Positions 11,450-23,500 of a DNA stretch of 64,000 bases are shown in pieces. The stretch is taken from positions 10,664,001 through 10,728,000 of the forward strand of contig NW_027480423.1 in the NCBI RefSeq assembly GCF_051401765.1. The letters run 5' to 3'. Each line of letters starts with the position of its first letter. The stretch's first letter is position 1. Below the pieces are notes generated by a model. That model did no database searches. It saw nothing but the letters and a program-made list of their open reading frames with translations, and was not told the origin of the DNA. A program made the position numbers and the translations under genes. Origin of the DNA: Calliopsis andreniformis. Lineage: Eukaryota; Arthropoda; Insecta; Hymenoptera; Andrenidae.

Positions 11450-14400
11450 CATTACTTTCACACTGGTTGCAATTATTAGTTTTATACGGTGGAAAAACTG
11501 TTCTATTTATTTTGTATTTTATGCTTCGGGCGATGACTTCTAAGACCCTAACTATTCAATCTGTTGCAGCAACGCCCTAGCGTGAAGCCTAGGTTGCCCG
11601 GAAAGTAGAAATGACCATAACTTTCACACCGGTAGCAATTATTCGTTTTATACGATGGAAAAACTGTTGTATTTATATTGTATTTCATGCTTCTGGCGTT
11701 GACTTCTAAGGGCCTAGCTAGTCGATCTGGTGGAGCAACGCCCTAGAGTGAAGCCTAGGTTGCCCGGAACGTAGAAATGACCATCACCTTCAAACTGGTT
11801 GCAATTAATCCTTTTATACGATGGAAAAACTGTTGCATTTTTATTGCATTTTATGCTTCGGGCGTTGACTTCTAAGGCCCTAACTATTCAATCTGTTGGA
11901 GCAACGCCCGAGGGTGCAGCCTAGGTTGCCCGGAACTTAGAAATGACCATAACTTTCACACTGATTGCTATTATTCGTTTTATACGATGGAAAAACTGTT
12001 ATATTTATATTGTATTTTATGCTTCTGGCGGTGCCTTCTTAGGCCCTAAGTGTTCGATCTGGTGGAACAACGCCCTGGAGTGAAGCCTACGTTGCCCGGA
12101 ACGTAGAAATGACCATCACTTTCACACTGGTTGCAATTATTCCTGAGACAGGATGGAAAAACTCTTGTGCATTTATTGTATTTTATGCTTCGGGCGTAGA
12201 CTTCTATGGCCCTACCTATTCGATCTGGTGGAGCAACACCCTACAGTGAAGCCAAGGTTGCCCGGAACGTAGATATGACCATAAATTTCACACTGGTTGC
12301 AATTATTCGTTTTATACGATGGAAAAGCTGTTGTATTTATACCGTATTTTATGCTTCTGGCGTTGACTTCTTATGCCCTAACTATTCCATCTGGTGGAAC
12401 AACGCCCTAGGGTGAAGCCTAGGTTGCCCGGAACGTAGAAATGACCATAACTTTCACACCGGTAGCAATTATTCGTTTTATACGATGGAAAAGCTGTTGT
12501 ATTTATATTGTACTTTATGCTTCTGGTGTTGACTTCTAAGGCCGTAGCTATTAGATGTGGTGGAGCAACGTCCTAGAGTGACGGCTAGGTTGCCCGGAAC
12601 GTAGAAATGACCATAACATTCACACCCGTTGCAATTATTCATGCTATACGGTCGAAAAACTGTTGCATTTTTATTGTATTTTATGCTTCTAGCGTTGACT
12701 TCTAAGGCCGTAGCTATTAGATGTGGTGGAGTAGCGCCCTTTAGTGACGCCTAGGTTGCCTGGAACGTAGAAATGACCATTACTTTCACAATGTTTCCAA
12801 TTATTCATTTTATGCGATGGAAAAACTGTTGTACGTATATTGTATTTTATTCTTATGGCGTTGAGTTCTAAGTCCCTAGCTATGCGATCTGGTGGAGCAA
12901 CGCCATAGAGTGAAACCAAGGTTGCCCGGAACGTAGAAATTACCATAACTTTCAAACTGGTAGCAATTATTCGTTTTATACGATGGAACAACTGTTCTAT
13001 TTATTTTGTATTTCATGCTTCGGGCGTTGACTTCTAAGGCCCTAACTATTCAATCTGTTGGAACAACGCCCTAGGGTGAAGCCTAGGTTGCCCGTAAAGT
13101 GCAAATGACCATAACTTTCGTACTGGTTGCAATTATTCGTTTTATACGATGGAAAAACTGTTGTACTTATTTTGTATTTTATGCTTCTGGCGCTGACTTC
13201 TAGGGAACTAACTATTCGTTCTGGTGGAGCAGCGCCCTAGTTTGAAGCCTAGGTTGCCCGGATCGTAGAAATGACCATTACTTTTACACTGGTTTCAATT
13301 ATTCGTTTTATACGATGGAAAAACTGTTGCATCTTTATTGTATTTTATGCCTCTGGCGTTGACTTCTAAGGCCCTAACTATTCGATCTGGTGGAGCAACG
13401 CCCTAGAGTGAAGCCTAGTTTGCACGGCACGTAGAAATGAACATAACTTTCACACTGGTAGCAATTATTCGTTTTATACAGTGTAAAAACTGTTCTATTT
13501 ATTTTGTATTTTATGCTTCGGACGTTGACTTCTAAGGCCCTAACTATTCGATCTGGTTTAGCAACACCCTAGGGTAAAGCCAAGCTTGCTCGGAACGTAG
13601 GACATACCATTACCTTCACACTGGTTGCAATTATTCCTGTTATACGATGGATAAACTGTTGCATCTTTATTGTATTTTATGCTTGTGGCGTTGACTTCTA
13701 AGGCTCTATCTATTCGATCTGGTGGAGCAACGCCCCAGAGTGAAGCCTAGGTTGCCCGGAACGTAGAAATGACCATAACTTTCACACTGGTTGCAATTAT
13801 TCGTTTTATACGATGGAAAAACTGTTGTATTTATATTGTATTTTATGCTTCTGTCGCTGACTTCTAGGGCACTAACTATTCGATCTGGTGGAGCAGCGCC
13901 CTAGGGTGAAGCCTAGGTTGCCCGGAACGTAGAAATGACCATAGCTTTCACACCGGCAGCAATTATTCGTTTTATACAATGGAAAAACTGTTCTATTTAT
14001 TTTGTATTTTATGCTTCGGGCGTTGTCTTCTAAGGAACTAACTGTTTGAACTGGTGGAGCAACGCCCTAGAGTGAAGCCTGGGTTGCCCGGAAAGTAGAA
14101 ATGAGCACAACTTTCATACTGGTTGCAATTACTCGTTTTATATGATGGAAAAACTGTTGTATTTATATTGTATTTTATGCTTCTGGCGTTCACTTCTTTG
14201 GCCCTAACTATTCGATCTGGTGGAACAACGCCCTAGGGTGAAGCCTAGGTTGCCCGGAACGTAGAAATGACCATAACTTTTACACTCGTAGCAATTGTTC
14301 TTTTTATACAATGAAAAAACTGTTCTATTTATTTTGTATTTTATGCATCGGGCGTTGACTTCTAAGGCCCTAACTATTCAATCTGTTGGAGCAACGCCCT

Positions 14401-17371
14401 AAGGTGAAGCCTAGGTTGCCCGGAAAGTCGAAATGACGTTAACTTTCACACTGGTTGCTATTATTCGTTCTATACGATGGAAAAACTGTTATATTTATAC
14501 CGTATTTTATGCTTCTGGCGTGGACTTTTTATGCCCTAACTATTCCATCTGGTGGAACAACGCCCTAGGGTGAAGCCTAGGTTGCCCGAAACGTAGAAAT
14601 GTCCATAACTTTCACACCGGTAGCAATTATTCGTTTTATACGATGGAAAAGCTGTTGTATTTATATTGTATTTCATGCTTCTGGCGTTGACTTCTAAGGC
14701 CCTAGCTATTGGATCTGGTGGAGCAACGCCCTAGAGTGAAGCCTAGGCTGCCCGGAACGTAGAAATGACCATCACTTTCAAACTGGTTGCAATTAATCGT
14801 TTTATACGATGGAAAAACTGTTATATTTATATTGTATTTTATGCATCTGGCGGTGCCTTCTTAGCCCCTAAGTGTTCGATCTGGTGGACCAACGCCCTAG
14901 AGTGAAGCCTACGTTGCCCGGAACGTAGAAATGACCATCACCTTCATACTGGTTGCAATTATTCATTTTATATGATGGAAGAACTGTTGTATTTATATTG
15001 TATTTTATGCTGCTGGCGTTCACTTCTTAGGCCCTAACTATTCGATCTGGTGGAACAACGCCCTGGCATGAAGCCTAGGTTGCCGGAGCGCAGAAATGAT
15101 CACAACTTTCAAACTGGTTGCTATTATTCGTTTTATACAATGGAATAACTGTTCTATTTATTTTGTATTTTATGCTTCGGGCGTTGTCTTCTAAGGAACT
15201 AACTGTTTGATCTGGTGGAGCAACGCCCTAGAGTGAAGCCTGGGTTGCCCGGAAAGTAGAAATGACCACAACTTTCATACTGGTTGCAATTACTCGTTTT
15301 ATATGATGGAAAAACTGTTGTATTTATATTGTATTTTATGCTTCTGGCGTTCACTTCTAAGGCCCTAACTATTCTATCTGGTGGAACAACGCCCTAGGGT
15401 GATGCCTAGGTTGCCCGGAAAGTAGAAATGACCATAACATTTACACAGGTAGCAATTATTCGTTTTATACAATGGAGAAGCTGTTCTATTTATTTTGTAT
15501 TTTATGTTTCGGGCGTTGACTTCTAAGGCCCTAACTGTTTGATCTGGTGGATCATCGCCCTAGGTGTGCAGCCTAGGTTTCCCGGAACGTAGAAATGACC
15601 ATAAATATCACACTGGTTGCTATTATCCTTTCTATACGATGGAATAACTGTTATATATATATTGTATTATATGCTTCTGGCGTTGCCTTCTAAGGCCCTA
15701 ACTGTTCGATCTGGTGGAACAACGCCCTAGAGTGTAGCCTAGGTTACCCCGAACGTTGACATGACCAGTACTTTCACACTGTTTGCAGTTATTCCTGCTA
15801 TACGATGGAAAAACTGTTGCATCTTTATTGAATTTTATGCTTCTGGCGTTGACTTCTAAGGCCCTAACTATTCTATCTGGTGGATCAACGCCCTAGAGTG
15901 AAGCCTAGGTTGCTCCGAATGTAGAAATGACCATAACATTCACACTGGTTGAAATTATTCGTTTTATACGATGGAAAAACTGTTGTATTTATATTGTATT
16001 TTATGCTTCTGGCGTTGACTTCTAAGGCACTAACTATTCGATCTGGTGGAGCAACGCTCTAGAGTGAAGCCTAGGTTGCCCGTAACGTAGAAATGACCAT
16101 CACTTTCACACGGGTTGCAATTATTCCTTTTATAGGACGGAAAGACTGTTGTATTTTTATTGTATTTTATGCTTCAGGCGTTGACTTCTGAGGCCGTTGC
16201 TATTCGATGTAGTGGAAGAACGCCATAGAGTGAAGCCTAGGTTGAACGGAACGTAGAAATGACCATAACTTTCATACTGGTTGCAATTATTCGTTTTATA
16301 CGATGGAAAAACTGTTGTATTTATATTGTATTTTATGCTTCTGGCGCTGACTTCTAAGGCACTAACTATTCAATCTGTTGGATCAAAGCCCTAGTGTGAA
16401 GCCTAGGTTGCTCGGGATGTATAAATGACCATAACATTCACACTGGTTGAAATTATTCGTTTAATACGATGGTAAATCTGTTGCATCTTTATTGTATTTT
16501 GTGATTCTGGCGTTGACTTCTAAGGCCCTAACTATTCAATCTGGAGGAACAACGCCCTAGAGTGAGGCCTAGGTTGCCCGGAACGTAGAAATGACCATCA
16601 GTTTCAAACTGGTTGCAATTATTTCTGTTATAGGATGGAAAGACTGTTGTATTTTTATTGTATTTTATGCTTCAGGCGTTGGCTTCTGAGGCCGTAGCTA
16701 TTCGTTGTGGTGGAAGAACGCCATAGAGTGAGGCCTGGGTTGCCCGGAACGTAGAAATGACCATACCTTTCATACTGGTTGCAATTATTCGTTTTATATG
16801 ATGGAAAAACTGTTGTATTTATATTGTATTTTATGCTTCTGGCGTTGACTTCTAAGGCACTAACTATTCGATCTGGTGGAGCAACGCCCTAGGCGTGAAG
16901 CCTAGGTTGCCCGGAACGTAGAAATGACCATAACTTTCACACTGGATGCTATTATTCGTTCTATACTATGGAAGAACTGTTATATTTATATTGTATCTTA
17001 TGCTTCTGGCGTTGACTTCTTAGGCCCTAACAATTCGACCTGGTGGTACAACGCCCTAGAGTGAAGCCTAGGGTTCCTGGAACGTACAAATGACCAAAAC
17101 TTTCACAAGGGTTGCAATTATTCCTGTTATAGGATGGAAAAACTGTTGCATCTTTATTGAATTTTATGCTTCTGGCGTTGACTTCTAAGGCCCTAACTAT
17201 TCTATCTGGTGGATCAACGCCATAGAGTGAAGCCTGGGTTGCCCGGAACGTAGAAATGACCATAAGTTTCATACTGGTTGCAATTATTCGTTTTATATGA
17301 TGGAAAAACTGTTGGATTTATAATGCATTTTACGCTTCTGGCGTTCACTTCTTAGGCCCTAACTATTCGAT
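11450..17371. repeat. Large higher-order block, copy 1 (~5.9 kb, ~36 monomers)
   Basis: Nearly identical to 20580-26999. From 11450 to about 15358 the offset is 9130 bp (55 monomers). From about 15361 to 17371 it is 9628 bp (58 monomers), because the second copy holds three extra monomers. Only scattered substitutions separate the copies, for example GTGTAAAAAC at 13483 against GTGGAAAAAC. One-base insertions shared by both copies (AGGTGTGCAG near 15563, AGGCGTGAAG near 16892) confirm common descent. Confidence 0.88.
13780..13945 (+). repeat. Representative monomer near consensus (subtype A, 166 bp)
   Basis: This copy differs from the eye-built consensus at about seven positions and serves as the numbering reference. 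Landmarks: TTTCACACTGG at 1-11, GCAATTATTCG at 14-24, TACGATGGAAAAACTG at 30-45, two TTGTATTT direct repeats at about 47-67, the GGCGTTG arm at 74-80 (mutated in this copy), CCCTAA at 91-96 in the consensus (one base changed here), TTCGATCTGGTGG at about 100-112, the CAACGCC arm at 115-121 (CAGCGCC here), CCTAGG at 133-138, GCCCGGAACGTAG at 141-153 and AATGACCAT at about 155-163. The next copy starts exactly 166 bp later. Confidence 0.9.
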
Positions 17372-18275
17372 GTGTTGGAGCAACAGCCTACAGTGAAGCC
17401 TAGGTTGCCCGGTACGTAGAAATAAACATAACTTTCTCACTGGCAGCAATTATTCGCTTTATACAATGGAAAAACTGTTCTATTTATTTTGTATTTTATG
17501 CATCGGGCGATGACTTCTAAGTCCCTAACTATTCAATCTGTTGGAGCAACGCCCGAGGGTGAAGCCTAGGTTGCCCGGAAAGTAGAAATGACGTTAACTT
17601 TCACACTGGTTGCTATTATTCGTTCTATACGATGGAAACACTGTTATATTTATATTGTATCTTATGCTTCTGGCGTTGACTTCTTAGGCCCTAACAATTC
17701 GATCTGGTGGAAAAACGACCTAGAGTGAGGCCTAGGTTGCCCGGAACGTAGAAGTGACCATAACTTTTACACTGGTAGCAATTATTCGTTTTATACAATG
17801 GAAAAACTGTTCTATTTATTTTGTATTTTATGCTTCGGGCGTTGACTTCTAAGGCCCTAGCTGTTTGATCTGGTGGAACAGCGCCCTAGGGTGAAGCCTA
17901 GGTTGCCCGGAACGTAGAAATGACCATAAGTTTTATACTGGTTGCAATAATTCGTTTTATACAATGGAAAAACTGTTCTATTTATTTTGTATTTTATGCT
18001 TCGGGCATTGACTTCTAAGGCTCTAACTATTCAATCTGTTGGAGCAACGCCCTACAGTGAAGCCAAGGTTGCCCGGAACGTAGAAATGACCATAACATTC
18101 ACACCCGTTGCAATTATTCCTGTTATACAATGGAAAAACTGTTGTATTTTTATTGTATTTTATGCTTCTGGCGTTTAATTCTAAGTCCCTAGCTATTCGA
18201 TATGGTGGAGCAATGCCCTAGAGTGAAGCCTTGGTTGCCCGGATCGTAGAAATGGCCATTACTTTCACACTGGTT
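17363..18275. repeat. Duplicated 5.5-monomer block, copy 2
   Basis: Copy of 8565-9477. Its left edge coincides, within about 10 bp, with the right edge of the large block 11450-17371. That makes the position a visible recombination junction between two array segments. The junction is in register, so the monomer spanning it is intact at 166 bp. Confidence 0.87.
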
Positions 18276-20579
18276 TCAATTATTCGTTTTATACGATGGA
18301 AAAACTGTTGCATCTTTGTTGTATTTTATGCCTCTGGCGTTGACTTCTAAGGCCCTAACTATTCGATCTGGTGGAGCAACGCCCTAGAGTGAAGCCTAGG
18401 TTGCACGGCACGTAGAAATGAACATAACTTTCACACTGGTAGCAATTATCCGTTTTATACAATGGAAAAACTGTTCTATTTATTTTGTATTTTATGCTTC
18501 GGACGTAGACTTCTAAGGCCCTAACTATTCGATCTGGTTTAGCAACACCCTAGGGTAAAGCCAAGCTTGCTCGGAACGTAGGACATACCATTACCTTCAC
18601 ACTGGTTGCAATTATTCCTGTTATACGACGGATAAACTGTTGCATCTTTATTGTATTTTATGTTTGTGGCGTTGTCTTCTAAGGCTCTATCTATTCGATC
18701 TGGTGGAGCAACGCCCCAGAGTGAAGCCTAGGTTGCCCGGAACGAAGAAATGACCATAACTTTCACACTGGTTGCAATTATTCCTGTTATATGATGGAAA
18801 AACTGTTGCATCTTTATTGTATTTTATGCTTCTGGCGTTGACTTCTAAGTCCCTAACTATTCGATCTGGTGGGGCAACGCACTAGAGTGAAGCCTAGGTT
18901 GCCTGGAACGGAGAAATAACCATAACTTTCACACTGGTTGCTATTATCCGTTTTATACGATGGAAATTATTTTATATTTATTTTGTATTTTATGCTTCTG
19001 GCGTTGACTTCTTAAGCCCTAACTATTCTATCTGGTGGAACAACGCCCTAGAGTGAAGCCTAGGTTGTCCGGAACGTAGAAATGACCACCACATTCACAC
19101 TGGTTGCAATTATTCCTGTTATACGATGGAAAAACTCTTGTATATTTATTGTATTTTATGCTTCTGGCGTTGACTTCTAAGGCCCTAACTATACGATCTA
19201 GTGGAGCAACGCCCTAGAGTGAAGATTAGGTTGCCCGGAACGTAAAAATGATCATCACTTTCACACTGGTTGCAATTATTCCTGTTATACGATGGAAAAA
19301 CTCTTGTATATTTATTGTATTTTATGCTTCGGTCGTTGACTTCTGTGGCTCCACCTATTCGATCTGTTGGAGCAACACCCTACAGTGAAGCCTAGGTTGC
19401 CCGGAACGTAGAAATAAACATAACTTTCACACTGGCAGCAATTATTCGCTTTATACAATGGAAAAACTGTTCTATTTATTTTGTATTTTATGCTTCGGCC
19501 GTGGACTTCTAAGGCCCTAACTACTCGATCTGGTGGAGCAACGCCCTAGAGTGAAGCATAGGTTGCCCGGAACGTAGAAATGACCCTTACTTTCACACTG
19601 GTTGCAATTATTCCTGTTATACGATGGAAAAGCTGTTGTATTTATATTGTATTTTATGCTTCTGTCGTTGACTTCTAAGGCCGTAGCAATTAGTTGTGGT
19701 GGAGCAACGCCCTAGGGTGAAGCCTAGGTTGCCCGGAACGTAGAAATGACCACCACATTCACACTGGTTGCAATTATTCCTGTTATACGATGGAAAAGCA
19801 GTTGTATTTATATTGTACTTTATGCTTCTGGCGTTGACTTCTATGGCCGTAGCAATTAGTTGTGGTGGAGCAACGCCCTAGAGTGACGCCTAGGTTGCCG
19901 GAACTTAGAAATGACCATTACTTTCACAATGTTTGCAATTATTCATTTTATACGATGGAAAAACTGTTGTACTTATATTGTATTTTATGCTTCTGGCGTT
20001 GACTTCTAAGGCCGTAGCTATTAGATGTGGTGGAGCAACGCCGCTGAGTGAGGCCAAGGTTGCGCGGAACGTAGAAATGTCCATTACTTTCACACTGGTT
20101 GCTATTATTACTTTTATACGATGGAAATACTGTTATACTTATATTGTATTTTATGCTTCTGGCGTTGAGTTCTTAGGCCCTAGCTATTGGATCTGGTGGA
20201 ACAACACCCTACAGTGAAGCCTAGGTTGCCCGGAACGTATATATGACCATAGCCTACGCACAGGTTGCAATTATTCGTTTTATACGATAGAAAGACTGTT
20301 CCATTTATTTTGTAGTTTATGTTTCTGGCGCTGACTTCTACGGCCCTAACTCTTCGATCTGGTTTAGCAACGCCCAGGAGTGAAGCCTAGGTTGCCCGGA
20401 GCGTAGGACATACCTTTACCTTCACACTGGTTGCAATTATTCCTGTTATACGATGGATAAACTGTTGCATCTTTATTGTATTTTATGCTTGTGGCGTTGA
20501 CTTCTAAGGCTCTATCTATTCGATCTGGTGGAGCAACGCCCTAGAGTGAAACCTAGGTTGCCCGGAACGTAGAAATAAC
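18276..20579. repeat. Satellite segment made of pieces of several other blocks
   Basis: About 14 monomers. The first ~460 bp match 13290 onward (30 monomers plus 1 bp away). The part 19210-19500 matches 8420-8710 at 10790 bp (65 monomers), sharing GAAGATTAGG and TTCTGTGGCTCCACC. ACCACCACATTCACAC recurs 664 bp apart (19085, 19749), a 4-monomer step. GGACATACC at about 20406 links to 13609 and 18585. No gene or foreign sequence is present. Confidence 0.75.
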
Positions 20580-23500
20580 CATTACTTTCACACTGGTTGC
20601 AATTATTAGTTTTATACGGTGGAAAAACTGTTCTATTTATTTTGTATTTTATGCTTCGGGCGATGACTTCTAAGACCCTAACTATTCAATCTGTTGCAGC
20701 AACGCCCTAGCGTGAAGCCTAGGTTGCCCGGAAAGTAGAAATGACCATAACTTTCACACCGGTAGCAATTATTCGTTTTATACGATGGAAAAACTGTTGT
20801 ATTTATATTGTATTTCATGCTTCTGGCGTTGACTTCTAAGGGCCTAGCTATTCGATCTGGTGGAGCAACGCCCTAGAGTGAAGCCTAGGTTGCCCGGAAC
20901 GTAGAAATGACCATCACCTTCAAACTGGTTGCAATTAATCCTTTTATACGATGGAAAAACTGTTGCATTTTTATTGCATTTTATGCTTCGGGCGTTGACT
21001 TCTAAGGCCCTAACTATTCAATCTGTTGGAGCAACGCCCGAGGGTGCAGCCTAGGTTGCCCGGAACTTAGAAATGACCATAACTTTCACACTGATTGCTA
21101 TTATTCGTTTTATACGATGGAAAAACTGTTATATTTATATTGTATTTTATGCTTCTGGCGGTGCCTTCTTAGGCCCTAAGTGTTCGATCTGGTGGAACAA
21201 CGCCCTGGAGTGAAGCCTACGTTGCCCGGAACGTAGAAATGACCATCACTTTCACACTGGTTGCAATTATTCCTGAGACAGGATGGAAAAACTCTTGTGC
21301 ATTTATTGTATTTTATGCTTCGGGCGTAGACTTCTATGGCCCTACCTATTCGATCTGGTGGAGCAACACCCTACAGTGAAGCCAAGGTAGCCCGGAACGT
21401 AGATATGACCATAAATTTCACACTGGTTGCAATTATTCGTTTTATACGATGGAAAAGCTGTTGTATTTATACCGTATTTTATGCTTCTGGCGTTGACTTC
21501 TTATGCCCTAACTATTCCATCTGGTGGAACAACGCCCTAGGGTGAAGCCTAGGTTGCCCGGAACGTAGAAATGACCATAACTTTCACACCGGTAGCAATT
21601 ATTCGTTTTATACGATGGAAAAGCTGTTGTATTTATATTGTACTTTATGCTTCTGGTGTTGACTTCTAAGGCCGTAGCTATTAGATGTGGTGGAGCAACG
21701 TCCTAGAGTGACGGCTAGGTTGCCCGGAACGTAGAAATGACCATAACATTCACACCCGTTGCAATTATTCATGCTATACGGTCGAAAAACTGTTGCATTT
21801 TTATTGTATTTTATGCTTCTAGCGTTGACTTCTAAGGCCGTAGCTATTAGATGTGGTGGAGTAGCGCCCTTTAGTGACGCCTAGGTTGCCTGGAACGTAG
21901 AAATGACCATTACTTTCACAATGTTTCCAATTATTCATTTTATGCGATGGAAAAACTGTTGTACGTATATTGTATTTTATTCTTATGGCGTTGAGTTCTA
22001 AGTCCCTAGCTATGCGATCTGGTGGAGCAACGCCATAGAGTGAAACCAAGGTTGCCCGGAACGTAGAAATTACCATAACTTTCAAACTGGTAGCAATTAT
22101 TCGTTTTATACGATGGAACAACTGTTCTATTTATTTTGTATTTCATGCTTCGGGCGTTGACTTCTAAGGCCCTAACTATTCAATCTGTTGGAACAACGCC
22201 CTAGGGTGAAGCCTAGGTTGCCCGTAAAGTGCAAATGACCATAACTTTCGTACTGGTTGCAATTATTCGTTCTATACGATGGAAAAACTGTTGTACTTAT
22301 TTTGTATTTTATGCTTCTGGCGCTGACTTCTAGGGAACTAACTATTCGTTCTGGTGGAGCAGCGCCCTAGTTTGAAGCCTAGGTTGCCCGGATCGTAGAA
22401 ATGACCATTACTTTTACACTGGTTTCAATTATTCGTTTTATACGATGGAAAAACTGTTGCATCTTTATTGTATTTTATGCCTCTGGCGTTGACTTCTAAG
22501 GCCCTAACTATTCGATCTGGTGGAGCAACGCCCTAGAGTGAAGCCTAGTTTGCACGGCACGTAGAAATGAACATAACTTTCACACTGGTAGCAATTATTC
22601 GTTTTATACAGTGGAAAAACTGTTCTATTTATTTTGTATTTTATGCTTCGGACGTTGACTTCTAAGGCCCTAACTATTCGATCTGGTTTAGCAACACCCT
22701 AGGGTAAAGCCAAGCTTGCTCGGAACGTAGGACATACCATTACCTTCACACTGGTTGCAATTATTCCTGTTATACGATGGATAAACTGTTGCATCTTTAT
22801 TGTATTTTATGCTTGTGGCGTTGACTTCTAAGGCTCTATCTATTCGATCTGGTGGAGCAACGCCCCAGAGTGAAGCCTAGGTTGCCCGGAACGTAGAAAT
22901 GACCATAACTTTCACACTGGTTGCAATTATTCGTTTTATACGATGGAAAAACTGTTGTATTTATATTGTATTTTATGCTTCTGTCGCTGACTTCTAGGGC
23001 ACTAACTATTCGATCTGGTGGAGCAGCGCCCTAGGGTGAAGCCTAGGTTGCCCGGAACGTAAAAATGACCATAGCTTTCACACCGGCAGCAATTATTCGT
23101 TTTATACAATGGAAAAACTGTTCTATTTATTTTGTATTTTATGCTTCGGGCGTTGTCTTCTAAGGAACTAACTGTTTGATCTGGTGGAGCAACGCCCTAG
23201 AGTGAAGCCTGGGTTGCCCGGAAAGTAGAAATGAGCACAACTTTCATACTGGTTGCAATTACTCGTTTTATATGATGGAAAAACTGTTGTATTTATATTG
23301 TATTTTATGCTTCTGGCGTTCACTTCTTTGGCCCTAACTATTCGATCTGGTGGAACAACGCCCTAGGGTGAAGCCTAGGTTGCCCGGAACGTAGAAATGA
23401 CCATAACTTTTACACTCGTAGCAATTGTTCTTTTTATACAATGAAAAAACTGTTCTATTTATTTTGTATTTTATGCATCGGGCGTTGACTTCTAAGGCCC

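Noticed and set aside
13826..13846. TTGTATTTATATTGTATTT stretch as a TATA-type promoter
   Set aside because: It is present in nearly every monomer as part of the AT-rich half, with no associated gene. Satellite transcription is possible but the sequence gives no specific support.
13870..13876. Telomere-like hexamer CCCTAA in the consensus
   Set aside because: It occurs once per monomer within GGCCCTAACTATT and is never itself in tandem, so this is not telomeric repeat.
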